From: Ferruginivarius sediminum
GTDB lineage: Bacteria; Pseudomonadota; Alphaproteobacteria; Kiloniellales; Rhodovibrionaceae
Reading direction: 5' to 3'
Length of the DNA: 64,000 nt
Assembly (NCBI RefSeq): GCF_003344765.1
Contig: NZ_QPMH01000005.1
Coordinates: forward strand, 124,001 to 188,000
Part shown: positions 56,464 to 64,000 of the stretch, one piece after another
How positions within the stretch are numbered: position 1 is the stretch's first letter
Layout of the letters: every line of letters starts with the position of its first letter
Notes under the pieces: model-generated
What the model was told of the DNA's origin: nothing
Seen by the model: only the letters and a program-made list of their open reading frames with translations
The model's database searches: none
Position numbers and translations under genes: made by a program

Positions 56464-57003
56464 ATGCTGACGGTCGGTAAGCCTTTTCCGCAGTTCAACC
56501 TGAAGGCCGCCGTGTCGAACGACATCAACGACGGTTTCGCCGATATCGCCAACGATACCTACAAGGGCAAGTGGCTGGTCGTTTTCGCCTGGCCGAAGGA
56601 CTTCACCTTCGTCTGCCCGACGGAGATCGCCGAGTTCGGCCGACTGAACGAGGAGTTCCAGGACCGCGACGCGCAGGTGCTGGGCATGAGCACCGACAGC
56701 GAGTTCGTGCACCTGAACTGGCGCCGCAGCCACGAGGATCTGCGCGACCTGCCGTTCCCGATGCTGTCCGACATCAAGCGCGAGCTTTCCCAGGAGCTGG
56801 GTATCCTTGACGACGCCGAGGGCGTGTGCCTGCGCGCGACCTTCATCGTCGATCCGGATGGCATCGTCCGCCATGTGTCGGTGAACGACCTCAGCGTGGG
56901 CCGCAACCCGCATGAGATTGTCCGCATCCTCGACGCGCTGCAGACCGACGAGCTGTGCCCCTGCAACTGGCAGAAGGGCGAGGACACGCTGGAAGCGGCG
57001 TAA
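56464..57003 (+). CDS. ahpC: Alkyl hydroperoxide reductase AhpC
   Basis: 179 residues from the ATG at 56464, after GAAGGAGC. The peroxidatic Cys51 is in FAWPKDFTFVCPTEIAEF. A C-terminal LCPCNW (Cys165 and Cys167) matches the actinobacterial-type AhpC that is reduced by AhpD rather than AhpF. It removes peroxides and peroxynitrite in the cytoplasm. ahpD lies 81 bases downstream and the two are clearly a unit. Confidence 0.95.
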   Translation: MLTVGKPFPQFNLKAAVSNDINDGFADIANDTYKGKWLVVFAWPKDFTFVCPTEIAEFGRLNEEFQDRDAQVLGMSTDSEFVHLNWRRSHEDLRDLPFPMLSDIKRELSQELGILDDAEGVCLRATFIVDPDGIVRHVSVNDLSVGRNPHEIVRILDALQTDELCPCNWQKGEDTLEAA

Positions 57004-57084
57004 GCCTTGCGTGGGCCGGGCAGGGCAAGGGCCGCTGCCCGGCCGCCTTCCATCCGTTCGCCTCAATCGAGGGAGACCGCCATC

Positions 57085-57639
57085 ATGTCGATCGACAACC
57101 TGAAGAGCGCGCTGCCCGGCTATGCCAAGGACTTGAAGCTGAACCTCGGCAACGTCCTGCGCGCGCCGGGCCTCAGCGAGCAGCAGGTCTGGGGCGCGGC
57201 GCTTGCCAGCGCCATCGCCTCGCGCAACCCCAAAGTGACCACCGCCATCGAGGCGGAGGCCCGGCGGAAGCTTTCCGGTAACGCGCTGAACGCCGCCAAG
57301 ACGGCCGCCGCCGTCATGGCCATGAACAACGTCTACTACCGCTTCCTCTCGCTCACCTCGAACGAGGAATACGCGAAGATGCCGGCCAACCTGCGCATGA
57401 ATGCCATCGCGCAGCCCGGCGTCGATCGTCTCGACTTCGAGCTGTACTCGCTGGCCGTGTCGGTCATCAACGCCTGCCGCAAGTGCGTCGACTCGCACGA
57501 GCAGCAGGTTCTCAAGGGCGGCGCCAGCAAGGAGATGGTTCAGGCGACCGTGCGTATCGCCTCCGTCGTTCATGCAATCGCAGTTACGCTTGAGGCAGAG
57601 GAGAGCCTGGGCGAAGGGGAAACCCGGGCCGCGGCCTGA
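57085..57639 (+). CDS. ahpD: Alkyl hydroperoxidase AhpD
   Basis: 184 residues from the ATG at 57085. The redox pair is Cys131 and Cys134 in INACRKCVDSHEQQVL, with Glu and His placed as in AhpD of Mycobacterium (Cys130/Cys133). Helical segments are VWGAALASAIASRNPKV and AAVMAMNNVYYRFLSL. AhpD passes electrons from lipoamide systems to AhpC. A longer frame from 57007 is not conserved. Confidence 0.95.
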   Translation: MSIDNLKSALPGYAKDLKLNLGNVLRAPGLSEQQVWGAALASAIASRNPKVTTAIEAEARRKLSGNALNAAKTAAAVMAMNNVYYRFLSLTSNEEYAKMPANLRMNAIAQPGVDRLDFELYSLAVSVINACRKCVDSHEQQVLKGGASKEMVQATVRIASVVHAIAVTLEAEESLGEGETRAAA

Positions 57640-57666
57640 ACAGCGTTCGTCCTCTCCGCGAAAGAT

Positions 57667-57697
57667 CGGGCCGGTCCTTAATCTGGGGGCCGGCCCG
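57667..57697 (+). terminator. Terminator-like hairpin after ahpD
   Basis: CGGGCCGG and CCGGCCCG form a perfect 8-bp GC-rich stem with a 15-base loop, 27 bases after the ahpD stop, followed by TTCTCGTTT. Confidence 0.65.
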
Positions 57698-57802
57698 TTC
57701 TCGTTTCGACGTGCCTCATAGTCCGAGCGCCGCGAAGCTGCCGGCGACCGTGACGAAGAATGTCCGGAAGCCCGATGAATCGACGGCCCCCCTCGCGCGC
57801 AT

Positions 57803-58288
57803 TCAAGCCGTCGCGCGCTCGTCGGGAATCGCGGAGCCGTGCCACTGGAAGCTCAGCACCTCGATGATCTTGTCGACGTGCTCGCCATGGTCGGTGAAAG
57901 GCAGTGTCAGCCCCTGCTGACAACCGCGGGAACGGTCAGAGCCGACGCAATCCATGGAATAGAAGCGCGGCTCTCCGCTGTCCGCCACTTCGCGTACATG
58001 GCGGAAGATGTCGCTGTCTTCCATGTGGATTCCAGCCTCCCGCATGCACAGGCCGACGACGTTGCGGCCCATGTGCGTACGGATTTCATCGCCGATCAGC
58101 CGATAGCGGAAGTCGAGCGGATAGCGCAGCACGTCGAGCACGACGAGGTGGGGAAGCAGTTGCGGCACGTCGATCGGGTCGAAAGCCTTGTAGTAGGGAA
58201 TGCGGCCGTTCGTGCACTTGCGCTGCCAATAATCCAGTGCAAGCGACTGACGCTTGCAGGCAAAGCTCGGCGCAGTCCGGTCGTCCAT
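57803..58288 (-). CDS. PAS domain protein (PAS_5 family)
   Basis: 161 residues with LALDYWQRKCTNGRIPYYKA, FDPIDVPQLLPHLVVLDVLR, FRYRLIGDEIRTHMGRNVVG and a C-terminal GLTLPFTDHGEHVDKIIEVL strand. The layout is the same as the protein at 25121-25603. It is a stand-alone sensor-like domain with no output module. Ligand and partner are unknown. Confidence 0.85.
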   Translation of the reverse strand: MDDRTAPSFACKRQSLALDYWQRKCTNGRIPYYKAFDPIDVPQLLPHLVVLDVLRYPLDFRYRLIGDEIRTHMGRNVVGLCMREAGIHMEDSDIFRHVREVADSGEPRFYSMDCVGSDRSRGCQQGLTLPFTDHGEHVDKIIEVLSFQWHGSAIPDERATA

Positions 58289-58378
58289 CCGCGTCCCCCC
58301 TCGACACCCTCAACGCGAAAACCGATTCCAGTTCAACAATCCTAAATTAACATGCCCCTAACGTTCCTGGAATCCCTA

Positions 58379-59110
58379 TTACACCAGAATGCTGACAACG
58401 GCGACGATTGCCACCAATGCGAGGGCAATCCGGCGGTACGTCCGGTCGTGGGTCTGGCCGAAAAGGTGACTGCCGGCGAAGGCGCCGACGATGAAGACGG
58501 GCAGCATGACGAGGCCGCGCAATCCGTTGTCGACCGTCAGCAGGCCGTTCGCGGCGTAGGCGGCCAGCTGCATGATGCTCGTCAGCATGAAGAAGCAGAT
58601 CAGGCTGGCCCGGATCTCCGCGGCGGGGTCCTGTCCGGCAAGGTAGTACAGGACGATGGGCGGGCCGCCCATGCCGGTCGCGCCGGCGGACAGGCCCGAC
58701 AGCGCGCCCGCGCTCAAGGTGCCTGGCAGCCGCGCCTCGCCCTTGCGCCCCGCGCCCAGCGCGATCAGGCATATCGCGGCAATGATCGCGGCGGAGATGG
58801 TCCACCGCATGATCTCGGCCGGAACCGTGCGCAGCGCGTAGGCGCCCAGCGGAATGCCAAGCGCCGCCGCGGCGGCGAGTATGCCGACGGTTCGCCACTT
58901 CGCCGCGCCGACGGCCTTTGGCAGAAGCTGCACGGCGACGCCCAGTTCCATGATGCCCAGCATCGGGATCGCCACGGCGGGCGTGTAGAGCGCCGACAGC
59001 GACGGCGCCAGCAGCATCGACGAGCCGAAGCCGGCGAAGCCGCGCACGATGCCGGCGAATGCCGTGACGGCCGCGGCAACGGCGAACTGCCAGTCCAGGG
59101 TCATATCCAT
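58379..59110 (-). CDS. TauE/SafE (TSUP) family permease
   Basis: 243 residues with about eight hydrophobic helices. The first repeat has FAGIVRGFAGFGSSMLLAPS, the second GALSGLSAGATGMGGPPIVL, the TSUP signature. It probably exports sulfite or organic anions. It has no sulfur-metabolism gene beside it. It is divergent from the TRAP binding protein gene. ATG codons at 59110 and 59104 are both possible. Confidence 0.85.
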   Translation of the reverse strand: MDMTLDWQFAVAAAVTAFAGIVRGFAGFGSSMLLAPSLSALYTPAVAIPMLGIMELGVAVQLLPKAVGAAKWRTVGILAAAAALGIPLGAYALRTVPAEIMRWTISAAIIAAICLIALGAGRKGEARLPGTLSAGALSGLSAGATGMGGPPIVLYYLAGQDPAAEIRASLICFFMLTSIMQLAAYAANGLLTVDNGLRGLVMLPVFIVGAFAGSHLFGQTHDRTYRRIALALVAIVAVVSILV

Positions 59111-59306
59111 GCCGGCCGTCTAGCACGGGGGCGTATGCCCCGGAAGCGAAGCTCGTGCATAGCTGCCTTTCACGGGCTTTCGAGGCGAGTGTCATCGGCA
59201 CCCATGTTGCGTTAAGCTGCGACTCGGCCGCGCTGCGGACCGCCGTCAATGAGACCGCAGGCGCACCGACAAGAGCGAAAAACGCCGAGACAGGGAGGGA
59301 TTCACG

Positions 59307-60290
59307 ATGAGAGCAGTTGCAAGGCTTGTGGCCGTTGCGGCGCTGGCGGGCGCCATCGCGGCTGGCGGGCAGGTCCAGGCGGCAAGCTGGGACATGCCCA
59401 CCCCCTATCCGCAGCCGAACTTCCATACGCAGAACATCATGGCGTTCGCCGAGGATGTTGCGGATATGACGGACGGCGAACTGGAGATTACGGTTCATCC
59501 GGCCGGGTCGCTGTTCAAGCATCCGGAAATCAAGAACGCGGTGCGCAGCCGGCTGGCGCCGATCGGCGAGTTCCTGTTGAGCCGGCTGGCCAACGAGAAC
59601 GCGGTCTTCCAGGTGGACTCGGTTCCGTTCCTGGCCACCGACTACGATCAGGCAATGAAGCTGTGGCAGGCCTCGAAGCCGACCGTGCGGGACCTTCTGG
59701 CGGCGGAGGATCTGAAAGTCCTGTTCACGGTGCCGTGGCCGCCACAGGGCCTTTACACGAAAGAGCCGATCGAGAGCATGGACGACCTGAAGGGAATCTC
59801 CTTCCGCGCCTATAACACCGCGACGGAGCGTCTGGCCCAGCTCGCCGGCATGGTGCCCACCCAGGTCGAAGTGCCGGATATTCCGCAGGCCTTCGCTACA
59901 GGGCGCGTCGACGGCATGATGACCTCGCCGTCGACAGGGGTGAACTCGAAGGCTTGGGACTTCGTCAACCATTTCTACCATCTGCAGGCGTGGCTGCCGA
60001 AGAACATCGTCGTGGTGAATGCCCGCGCGTTTGAGGGGCTTGACGAGTCGGTACGGAACGCCGTCCTGAAGGCGGCGGAGAAAGCCATGGACCGTGGCTG
60101 GAAGATGTCCATGAAGGAAACGCGCCAGCAGATGGACAAGCTGGAAGAGAACGGCATGACCGTTCACCGCGAGCCGTCGGAAACGCTGCAGCAGGGCTTT
60201 CAGGAGATCGGCGCGAAGATGGCTTCGGAATGGCAGGAGAAGGCCGGCGAGGCCGGTAGCGAAATCCTGAAGCGCTATCGCGCTGAATAG
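59307..60290 (+). CDS. TRAP transporter solute-binding protein (DctP family)
   Basis: 327 residues. The signal peptide is LVAVAALAGAIAAGGQVQA. The mature part has WDMPTPYPQPNFHTQNIMAF, LFKHPEIKNAVRSRLAPIGE, SFRAYNTATERLAQLAGMVP and VPDIPQAFATGRVDGMMTSP. The Arg in FRAYN is the usual carboxylate-binding residue. It captures an organic acid in the periplasm. No DctQ or DctM membrane subunit follows, so its partner is encoded elsewhere. A strong hairpin ends the unit. Confidence 0.88.
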   Translation: MRAVARLVAVAALAGAIAAGGQVQAASWDMPTPYPQPNFHTQNIMAFAEDVADMTDGELEITVHPAGSLFKHPEIKNAVRSRLAPIGEFLLSRLANENAVFQVDSVPFLATDYDQAMKLWQASKPTVRDLLAAEDLKVLFTVPWPPQGLYTKEPIESMDDLKGISFRAYNTATERLAQLAGMVPTQVEVPDIPQAFATGRVDGMMTSPSTGVNSKAWDFVNHFYHLQAWLPKNIVVVNARAFEGLDESVRNAVLKAAEKAMDRGWKMSMKETRQQMDKLEENGMTVHREPSETLQQGFQEIGAKMASEWQEKAGEAGSEILKRYRAE

Positions 60291-60335
60291 CGTCGTCTCC
60301 GGCGCCTGTTCGCAGGCTGTCATGCCCTGCTATTC

Positions 60336-60363
60336 ACCGGCGGATGGCGTGCCATCCGCCGGT
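60336..60363 (+). terminator. Long perfect hairpin after the TRAP binding protein gene
   Basis: Two 13-base arms (336-348 and 351-363 of this block) are perfectly complementary around a tiny centre, 46 bases after the stop. It is very stable but lacks a clear T-run. It may terminate transcription or protect the mRNA. Confidence 0.6.
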
Positions 60364-60499
60364 ATCCGTTCGGCCGGAAGCCCGTTAGGGCGAATGGCGA
60401 TTTCGGGCATGCGGCAATCGACGCCGGATAGCGGGTAAAAGGCGAAGGAGGCCGCGCCCGGAACGCTCGCGGCCGAAAGATGGGGGCTGCCCGCGGGGC

Positions 60500-60673
60500 C
60501 TATTTCTTCGGCGTCTTCTCCGGGTCGCGCTCGCCCGGCCCGCCCTTACCCGCCGAGTTGGCCGAATCGGAGGTCGGGCCGGTCTTGCGCTCCTTGCGCT
60601 CGGCCCCGTCGCGCCGGGCCTTCCGGCGGGCCACCTTTTGGCGGTGTTTCTCCAGATCGATGACTTCGCCCAT
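60500..60673 (-). CDS. DUF4169 family small protein
   Basis: 57 residues. The minus strand reads MGEVIDLEKHRQKVARRKAR from ATG 60673 and continues with a charged, Lys/Gly-rich tail ending DPEKTPKK before TAG. DUF4169 proteins are short basic alphaproteobacterial proteins starting M-x-E/D-I/V-x-N/D-L-x..R.x.R. The function is unknown. A ribosome-associated or nucleic-acid role is only a guess from charge. Confidence 0.65.
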   Translation of the reverse strand: MGEVIDLEKHRQKVARRKARRDGAERKERKTGPTSDSANSAGKGGPGERDPEKTPKK

Positions 60674-60839
60674 CGCCTATTTCTCGCTTGTCGCTCGCCC
60701 GTCCATGCAAACGTTCGTCTGGATTGCCGGTTCGTTTGCCGTTTGCGGCAACATTCATTAGCTTAGCGCAAACGGTCTTCCGCGCAACGGCCCGCGGGCC
60801 GGACCAGTTGCCGACACCAGCCGGAACGAAGGTTCGCCT

Positions 60840-63800
60840 TTGAAAAAGCTGCTCTACGCCCTTCTCGCCCTTGTCGTCCTGCTCGTGGCGGCGGTGCTGC
60901 TTGGCCCCGGTCTGATCGACTGGAACGCCTACAGGTCGGAAATAGCGGCGCGGGTCGAGCGGGCAACCGGCCGCGATGTCGCGATCCAAGGCGATGTCAG
61001 CCTTTCCATTCTGCCAAGCCCGGCATTTTCGGCCAGTGGTGTGCGCCTTGCCAACGTTGCAGGTGGCAGCGACCCCGCCATGGCGAGCGTGCGTGCGCTT
61101 CGCGTCAAGGTGCGGCTGGCCCCGCTGCTACAGGGCAGGGTCGAGGTTGAGCAGATCACCCTGCTGGAGCCGGACATCCTGGTCGAGGTGCTGCCCGACG
61201 GCACCGCCAATTGGCAATTCGCGGATTCGGCGAAGGGCGGCGATTCGGCGGATGGCGCCGATGGCGGTGGTGGCGGCGGCTTCATCGCGCAGGTCAGCCT
61301 CGACAGCTTTCGTATCGCTGATGGGACGGTTCGTTATCGCGACGCGGCGGCCGGTATCGAGGAAACCGTGAGCGGCATCGACGCGGAAATCGCCGCCAAC
61401 TCGCTACAGGGGCCGTTCGACGCCAAGGGCAGAATGACCGTTCGCGGCGTCCCGCTTCGCTTCAAGGCCAATATCGGCCGCGTGAAGCGCGAGGGGACAA
61501 CGCCCTACAAGCTGTCGCTCGGCGTCGTCGACTCCACGGCAGAGGCGGAGCTTACCGGTGCCGCCATAGTCGATGCCGATGGCGGGTCCGCGCTGCGTGG
61601 CAAGGCGGAACTGCGCGGCGACGACCTTCGCGGGCTCCTGAAACGGCTGCGTCTGGGCGATAACACGGCGCCGCAGCTAGCGCAGCGGTTCGAGGTTTCC
61701 GGGCAGTTGAAAGCGGACCGCGAGAAGTTGGACATCGAGGAACTGGACGTCCGGCTTGGCGAGGTCTCAGCTGACGGCGCCGTCAGCTTTGCCTTTGGCA
61801 AGCCTCTCGATTTGAGGTCCAAGCTACGCGTGCAGCAGGTGAACCTGGATCGCCTTCTCGCGATGGACGGGGCGGCGAAGAGTGGCGCCCCCTCGACGGA
61901 TGGCGACGGCAGGGCGGCCACGGAAGGAGAGAGCCCGGCATTCGCGCTGCCAGCGGACCTGCGCGCCGAGCTGGACCTGCGTGTCGACGCCCTGATCTAT
62001 CGTGGGCAGGTCGTGCGCCAGGGGCGGTTGAACGCCGTTCTGGCGGACGGCTCGGTCACGCTCAATCAGGCGATGGCCCTGTTGCCGGGCGGTAGCGATC
62101 TGGCGCTGTTCGGGACGCTGGACGAGGGGCCGCGCGGCGCCGTCTTCGATGGCCGGGTGGAAGCTGCTTCCGATAATCTGCGGGCCATCTTCGACTGGTT
62201 CGACATCGATGTGGAAGGGATCCCGGCCGGACGATTGCGCCGCATGAACCTGCTGGCTGACGTGAAGGGCACTGGACGGCAGCTCACGATCACAAGCCTG
62301 GACCTCGATGTCGATGCGATGAAGGTCAGCGGCGGCATCGCGGTGGCCTTGCGCCGCCGTCCCGGTATTGGTGTGGGGCTCAGCGTCGACAAGCTGAACC
62401 TGGACGCCTATCTGCCGCGCGACCGGGCGGACAATGGCGGTGCAGGCGAGGGCGGCGGCGGGCAGGCTGGGGGACCGTTGGGCGCGGCGATTGCGGCCAC
62501 GCTCGGCGGCCTGGATGCGAACCTCGATCTGCGCGCCGGCACGGTGACCTATGCGGGCGAAAGCCTGCGGGATGTGCGCTTCGACGCAACGCTGCAGCAG
62601 GGCGATTTGACGGTGCGGAAGGCCCACATCGGCCGTGTCGCCAGCAGCAGCCTGACGCTGGCGGGTATGGTTACCGGCCTCTCGGACCTGAACCCACGTA
62701 TCGACGCCACCGTGGATGTGGCGACCGAGGACCCGCGACGCCTCGCCGGTCTCTTCAACGCGCGGGAGCCGGTCCCCGAAGGCCTGGGGCCGATGGCGCT
62801 GACCGGCGTGGTTGGTGGCGGTTTCGAGAAGCTGTCGGTGGACCTGGAGCTTGAGGGGCTGGGCGGCGCGGCCACGGCGAAGGGCGATATACGGCCGCTG
62901 CCTGGCCCGCTTGGCTTCAACCTCGACGTTGCGTTGAAACATGCCAACCTGCGCGGCCTTGTCGGGCGCATTCCCGACGCCCCCAAGTTGCGTCAGGGCC
63001 TTGGCGGGCTCGACCTTGAAGGGAAGCTGTCGGGCAACGTGACGCAGCCAAGGGCGCAGGAATTCTCTGGCCGGATCGGGCCGGTCGAGTTGAGTGGCGC
63101 GCTGGACGCCGACCTGACGGGACCGCGTCCGATGATCCGAGCGAATCTGGAAACCGGTGAACTGCCGCTACAGGCGCTCGGCGTGCTAGGTGGTTCCACT
63201 GCGCCCGCCCCGGATGGCCGCGGCGGAGATGGCGCGGCGGGCCGGAGCGCGGGCTCGGGACGCTGGTCCGACACGCCGCTCGAACTTGGGCGCCTGCGGG
63301 ACTATGACGGCGAGCTGACGCTTCGTTCGAAGGCGGTGATCCTGGACGACGGGATGCGCCTGGAGGGCGCTGTCTTCGACGCGGTGCTCGACAAGGGCGT
63401 GCTGGATGTGGAAACGCTTACCGGCACTCTTCTCGGCGGCACGGTGGCGGTCATCGGCACGGCGGATACGAATGATGGTCTGACGGCGGGGTTCGATATC
63501 AACGCCAACAAGATCGACAGCAGCCTGTTGCTTTCACGCGGCTTCGACTTCGAGCGAATCAGCGGCCCGATGACATTGAGCGCCCGGCTGAACGCCGAGG
63601 GTCGCAGCGAGCGTGCTGTCGTGAAGTCCCTGAACGGCGAGGGCAAGCTGTCGGGCAAGTTGACGGTCGAAGCGCGAGCGGAGGACCGGGCGACCAACAT
63701 GCTGCTCAATATGCTGGGCGAGAAGGTCAAGGAATTGGGCGGGGTTGCGGAAACCACGACCAGTATACTCGACGCCTTCGCGGATCGCCCCGCGCAGCTT

Positions 63801-64000
63801 TCCGGCACCTTCGACATCGAGGACGGCATCGTGCACACCCGCGACACCACGCTGACGGGGCAGGGGGCGAGCGCGGTGCTGCAAGGGCAGGCGGATCTGC
63901 CGAACTGGCGCATGGACGCCCGCATCGACCTGATTCGGGAAAGTGACGCGCCTGATGCGCCCTACATGACGACGTTGCTGCGCGGACCGCTGGATCGCCC
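60840..64000 (+). CDS. AsmA family protein (3' partial)
   Basis: Open from a TTG at 60840 to the window end, 1053 codons visible. It starts KKLLYALLALVVLLVAAVLL (one membrane helix), then IAARVERATGRDVAIQGDVS and LSILPSPAFSASGVRLANV, the AsmA N-terminus. Repeating beta-rich segments follow. The last visible residues (LIRESDAPDAPYMTTLLRGP, LDRP) resemble the end of the AsmA C-terminal domain, so little may be missing. AsmA-like proteins are anchored in the inner membrane and move or regulate phospholipids in the envelope. A TTG start with no consensus site upstream is the weak point. Confidence 0.88.
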   Translation, partial: MKKLLYALLALVVLLVAAVLLGPGLIDWNAYRSEIAARVERATGRDVAIQGDVSLSILPSPAFSASGVRLANVAGGSDPAMASVRALRVKVRLAPLLQGRVEVEQITLLEPDILVEVLPDGTANWQFADSAKGGDSADGADGGGGGGFIAQVSLDSFRIADGTVRYRDAAAGIEETVSGIDAEIAANSLQGPFDAKGRMTVRGVPLRFKANIGRVKREGTTPYKLSLGVVDSTAEAELTGAAIVDADGGSALRGKAELRGDDLRGLLKRLRLGDNTAPQLAQRFEVSGQLKADREKLDIEELDVRLGEVSADGAVSFAFGKPLDLRSKLRVQQVNLDRLLAMDGAAKSGAPSTDGDGRAATEGESPAFALPADLRAELDLRVDALIYRGQVVRQGRLNAVLADGSVTLNQAMALLPGGSDLALFGTLDEGPRGAVFDGRVEAASDNLRAIFDWFDIDVEGIPAGRLRRMNLLADVKGTGRQLTITSLDLDVDAMKVSGGIAVALRRRPGIGVGLSVDKLNLDAYLPRDRADNGGAGEGGGGQAGGPLGAAIAATLGGLDANLDLRAGTVTYAGESLRDVRFDATLQQGDLTVRKAHIGRVASSSLTLAGMVTGLSDLNPRIDATVDVATEDPRRLAGLFNAREPVPEGLGPMALTGVVGGGFEKLSVDLELEGLGGAATAKGDIRPLPGPLGFNLDVALKHANLRGLVGRIPDAPKLRQGLGGLDLEGKLSGNVTQPRAQEFSGRIGPVELSGALDADLTGPRPMIRANLETGELPLQALGVLGGSTAPAPDGRGGDGAAGRSAGSGRWSDTPLELGRLRDYDGELTLRSKAVILDDGMRLEGAVFDAVLDKGVLDVETLTGTLLGGTVAVIGTADTNDGLTAGFDINANKIDSSLLLSRGFDFERISGPMTLSARLNAEGRSERAVVKSLNGEGKLSGKLTVEARAEDRATNMLLNMLGEKVKELGGVAETTTSILDAFADRPAQLSGTFDIEDGIVHTRDTTLTGQGASAVLQGQADLPNWRMDARIDLIRESDAPDAPYMTTLLRGPLDR

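Noticed and set aside
58347..60323. 658-codon minus strand open frame
   Set aside because: It lies antisense to the TRAP binding protein and in the wrong frame over the TSUP gene; its sequence is Arg/His-rich and has no family.

Overview
The window is a GC-rich chromosomal segment. It most resembles an alphaproteobacterium of the Rhodospirillales type. The case rests on gene content: two short PAS proteins of the PAS_5 kind (25121-25603, 57803-58288), DUF2794, DUF2937, DUF4169 and DUF4197 proteins, CvpA-PurF next to RadA, an HTH/LuxR-like orphan and a TRAP binding protein. Genes are dense, on both strands, often with ATGA overlaps and GTG/TTG starts. I saw no rRNA, prophage or CRISPR array. 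The species is not identified.

Region 1 (1-7148) is the most unusual part: five tightly packed + strand genes. They encode a DUF3467 protein (5' end cut off), a GAF-plus-HlyD membrane fusion protein, a PqqD-like/M50 metallopeptidase/lipoyl fusion, a shortened SecA-type ATPase, and a periplasmic adaptor with signal peptide. Together they look like a dedicated export machine built around an accessory SecA and HlyD-type adaptors. No canonical pump or TolC is visible in the window.

Region 2 (7149-11280) is a worn accessory stretch: a methyltransferase, a PPOX-family gene cut by a decayed IS110-type transposase, a secreted C69-type peptidase with Ser where the catalytic Cys is expected, and tRNA-Gln(CUG). 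Region 3 (11281-19155) is housekeeping: Ppx/GppA, RlmE, host-attachment protein, GuaB, RsmB-like, GNAT, GuaA. Region 4 (19156-25603) follows the 3' end of guaA and looks like an accessory insertion: AT-rich palindrome, tandem UspA, an HTH gene with an in-frame amber codon, a CPA2 antiporter, a Met/Gly-rich periplasmic protein, a LysE exporter, a zinc-ribbon protein and a PAS protein.

Region 5 (25643-30937) holds DUF2794, a redoxin, YfgM-like/BamB/Der and an SDR. Region 6 (30934-33578) contains DUF2937 and an arsenic operon arsR-arsC-acr3. Region 7 (33702-38338) carries purF, cvpA, radA and a sterol-desaturase-type hydroxylase. Region 8 (38482-43561) has a small Pro/Gly-rich protein next to a PqqD-HPr-kinase fusion (a possible RiPP-like pair), a fatty acid desaturase, a truncated GST, a tautomerase with divergent LysR, and a small exported protein. 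Region 9 (43813-45910) is a TauE/SafE exporter followed by a three-gene cobalt-type nitrile hydratase/thiocyanate hydrolase-like set with split beta subunit. Region 10 (45922-64000) includes HisC, DUF4197, an alpha/beta hydrolase, MnmA, a BHMT-like methyltransferase, regulators, an ArsC/Spx reductase, a DMT transporter, AhpC-AhpD behind a promoter with a perfect palindrome, a PAS protein, a second TauE/SafE exporter, a TRAP binding protein, DUF4169 and the start of an AsmA-family protein that runs off the window.
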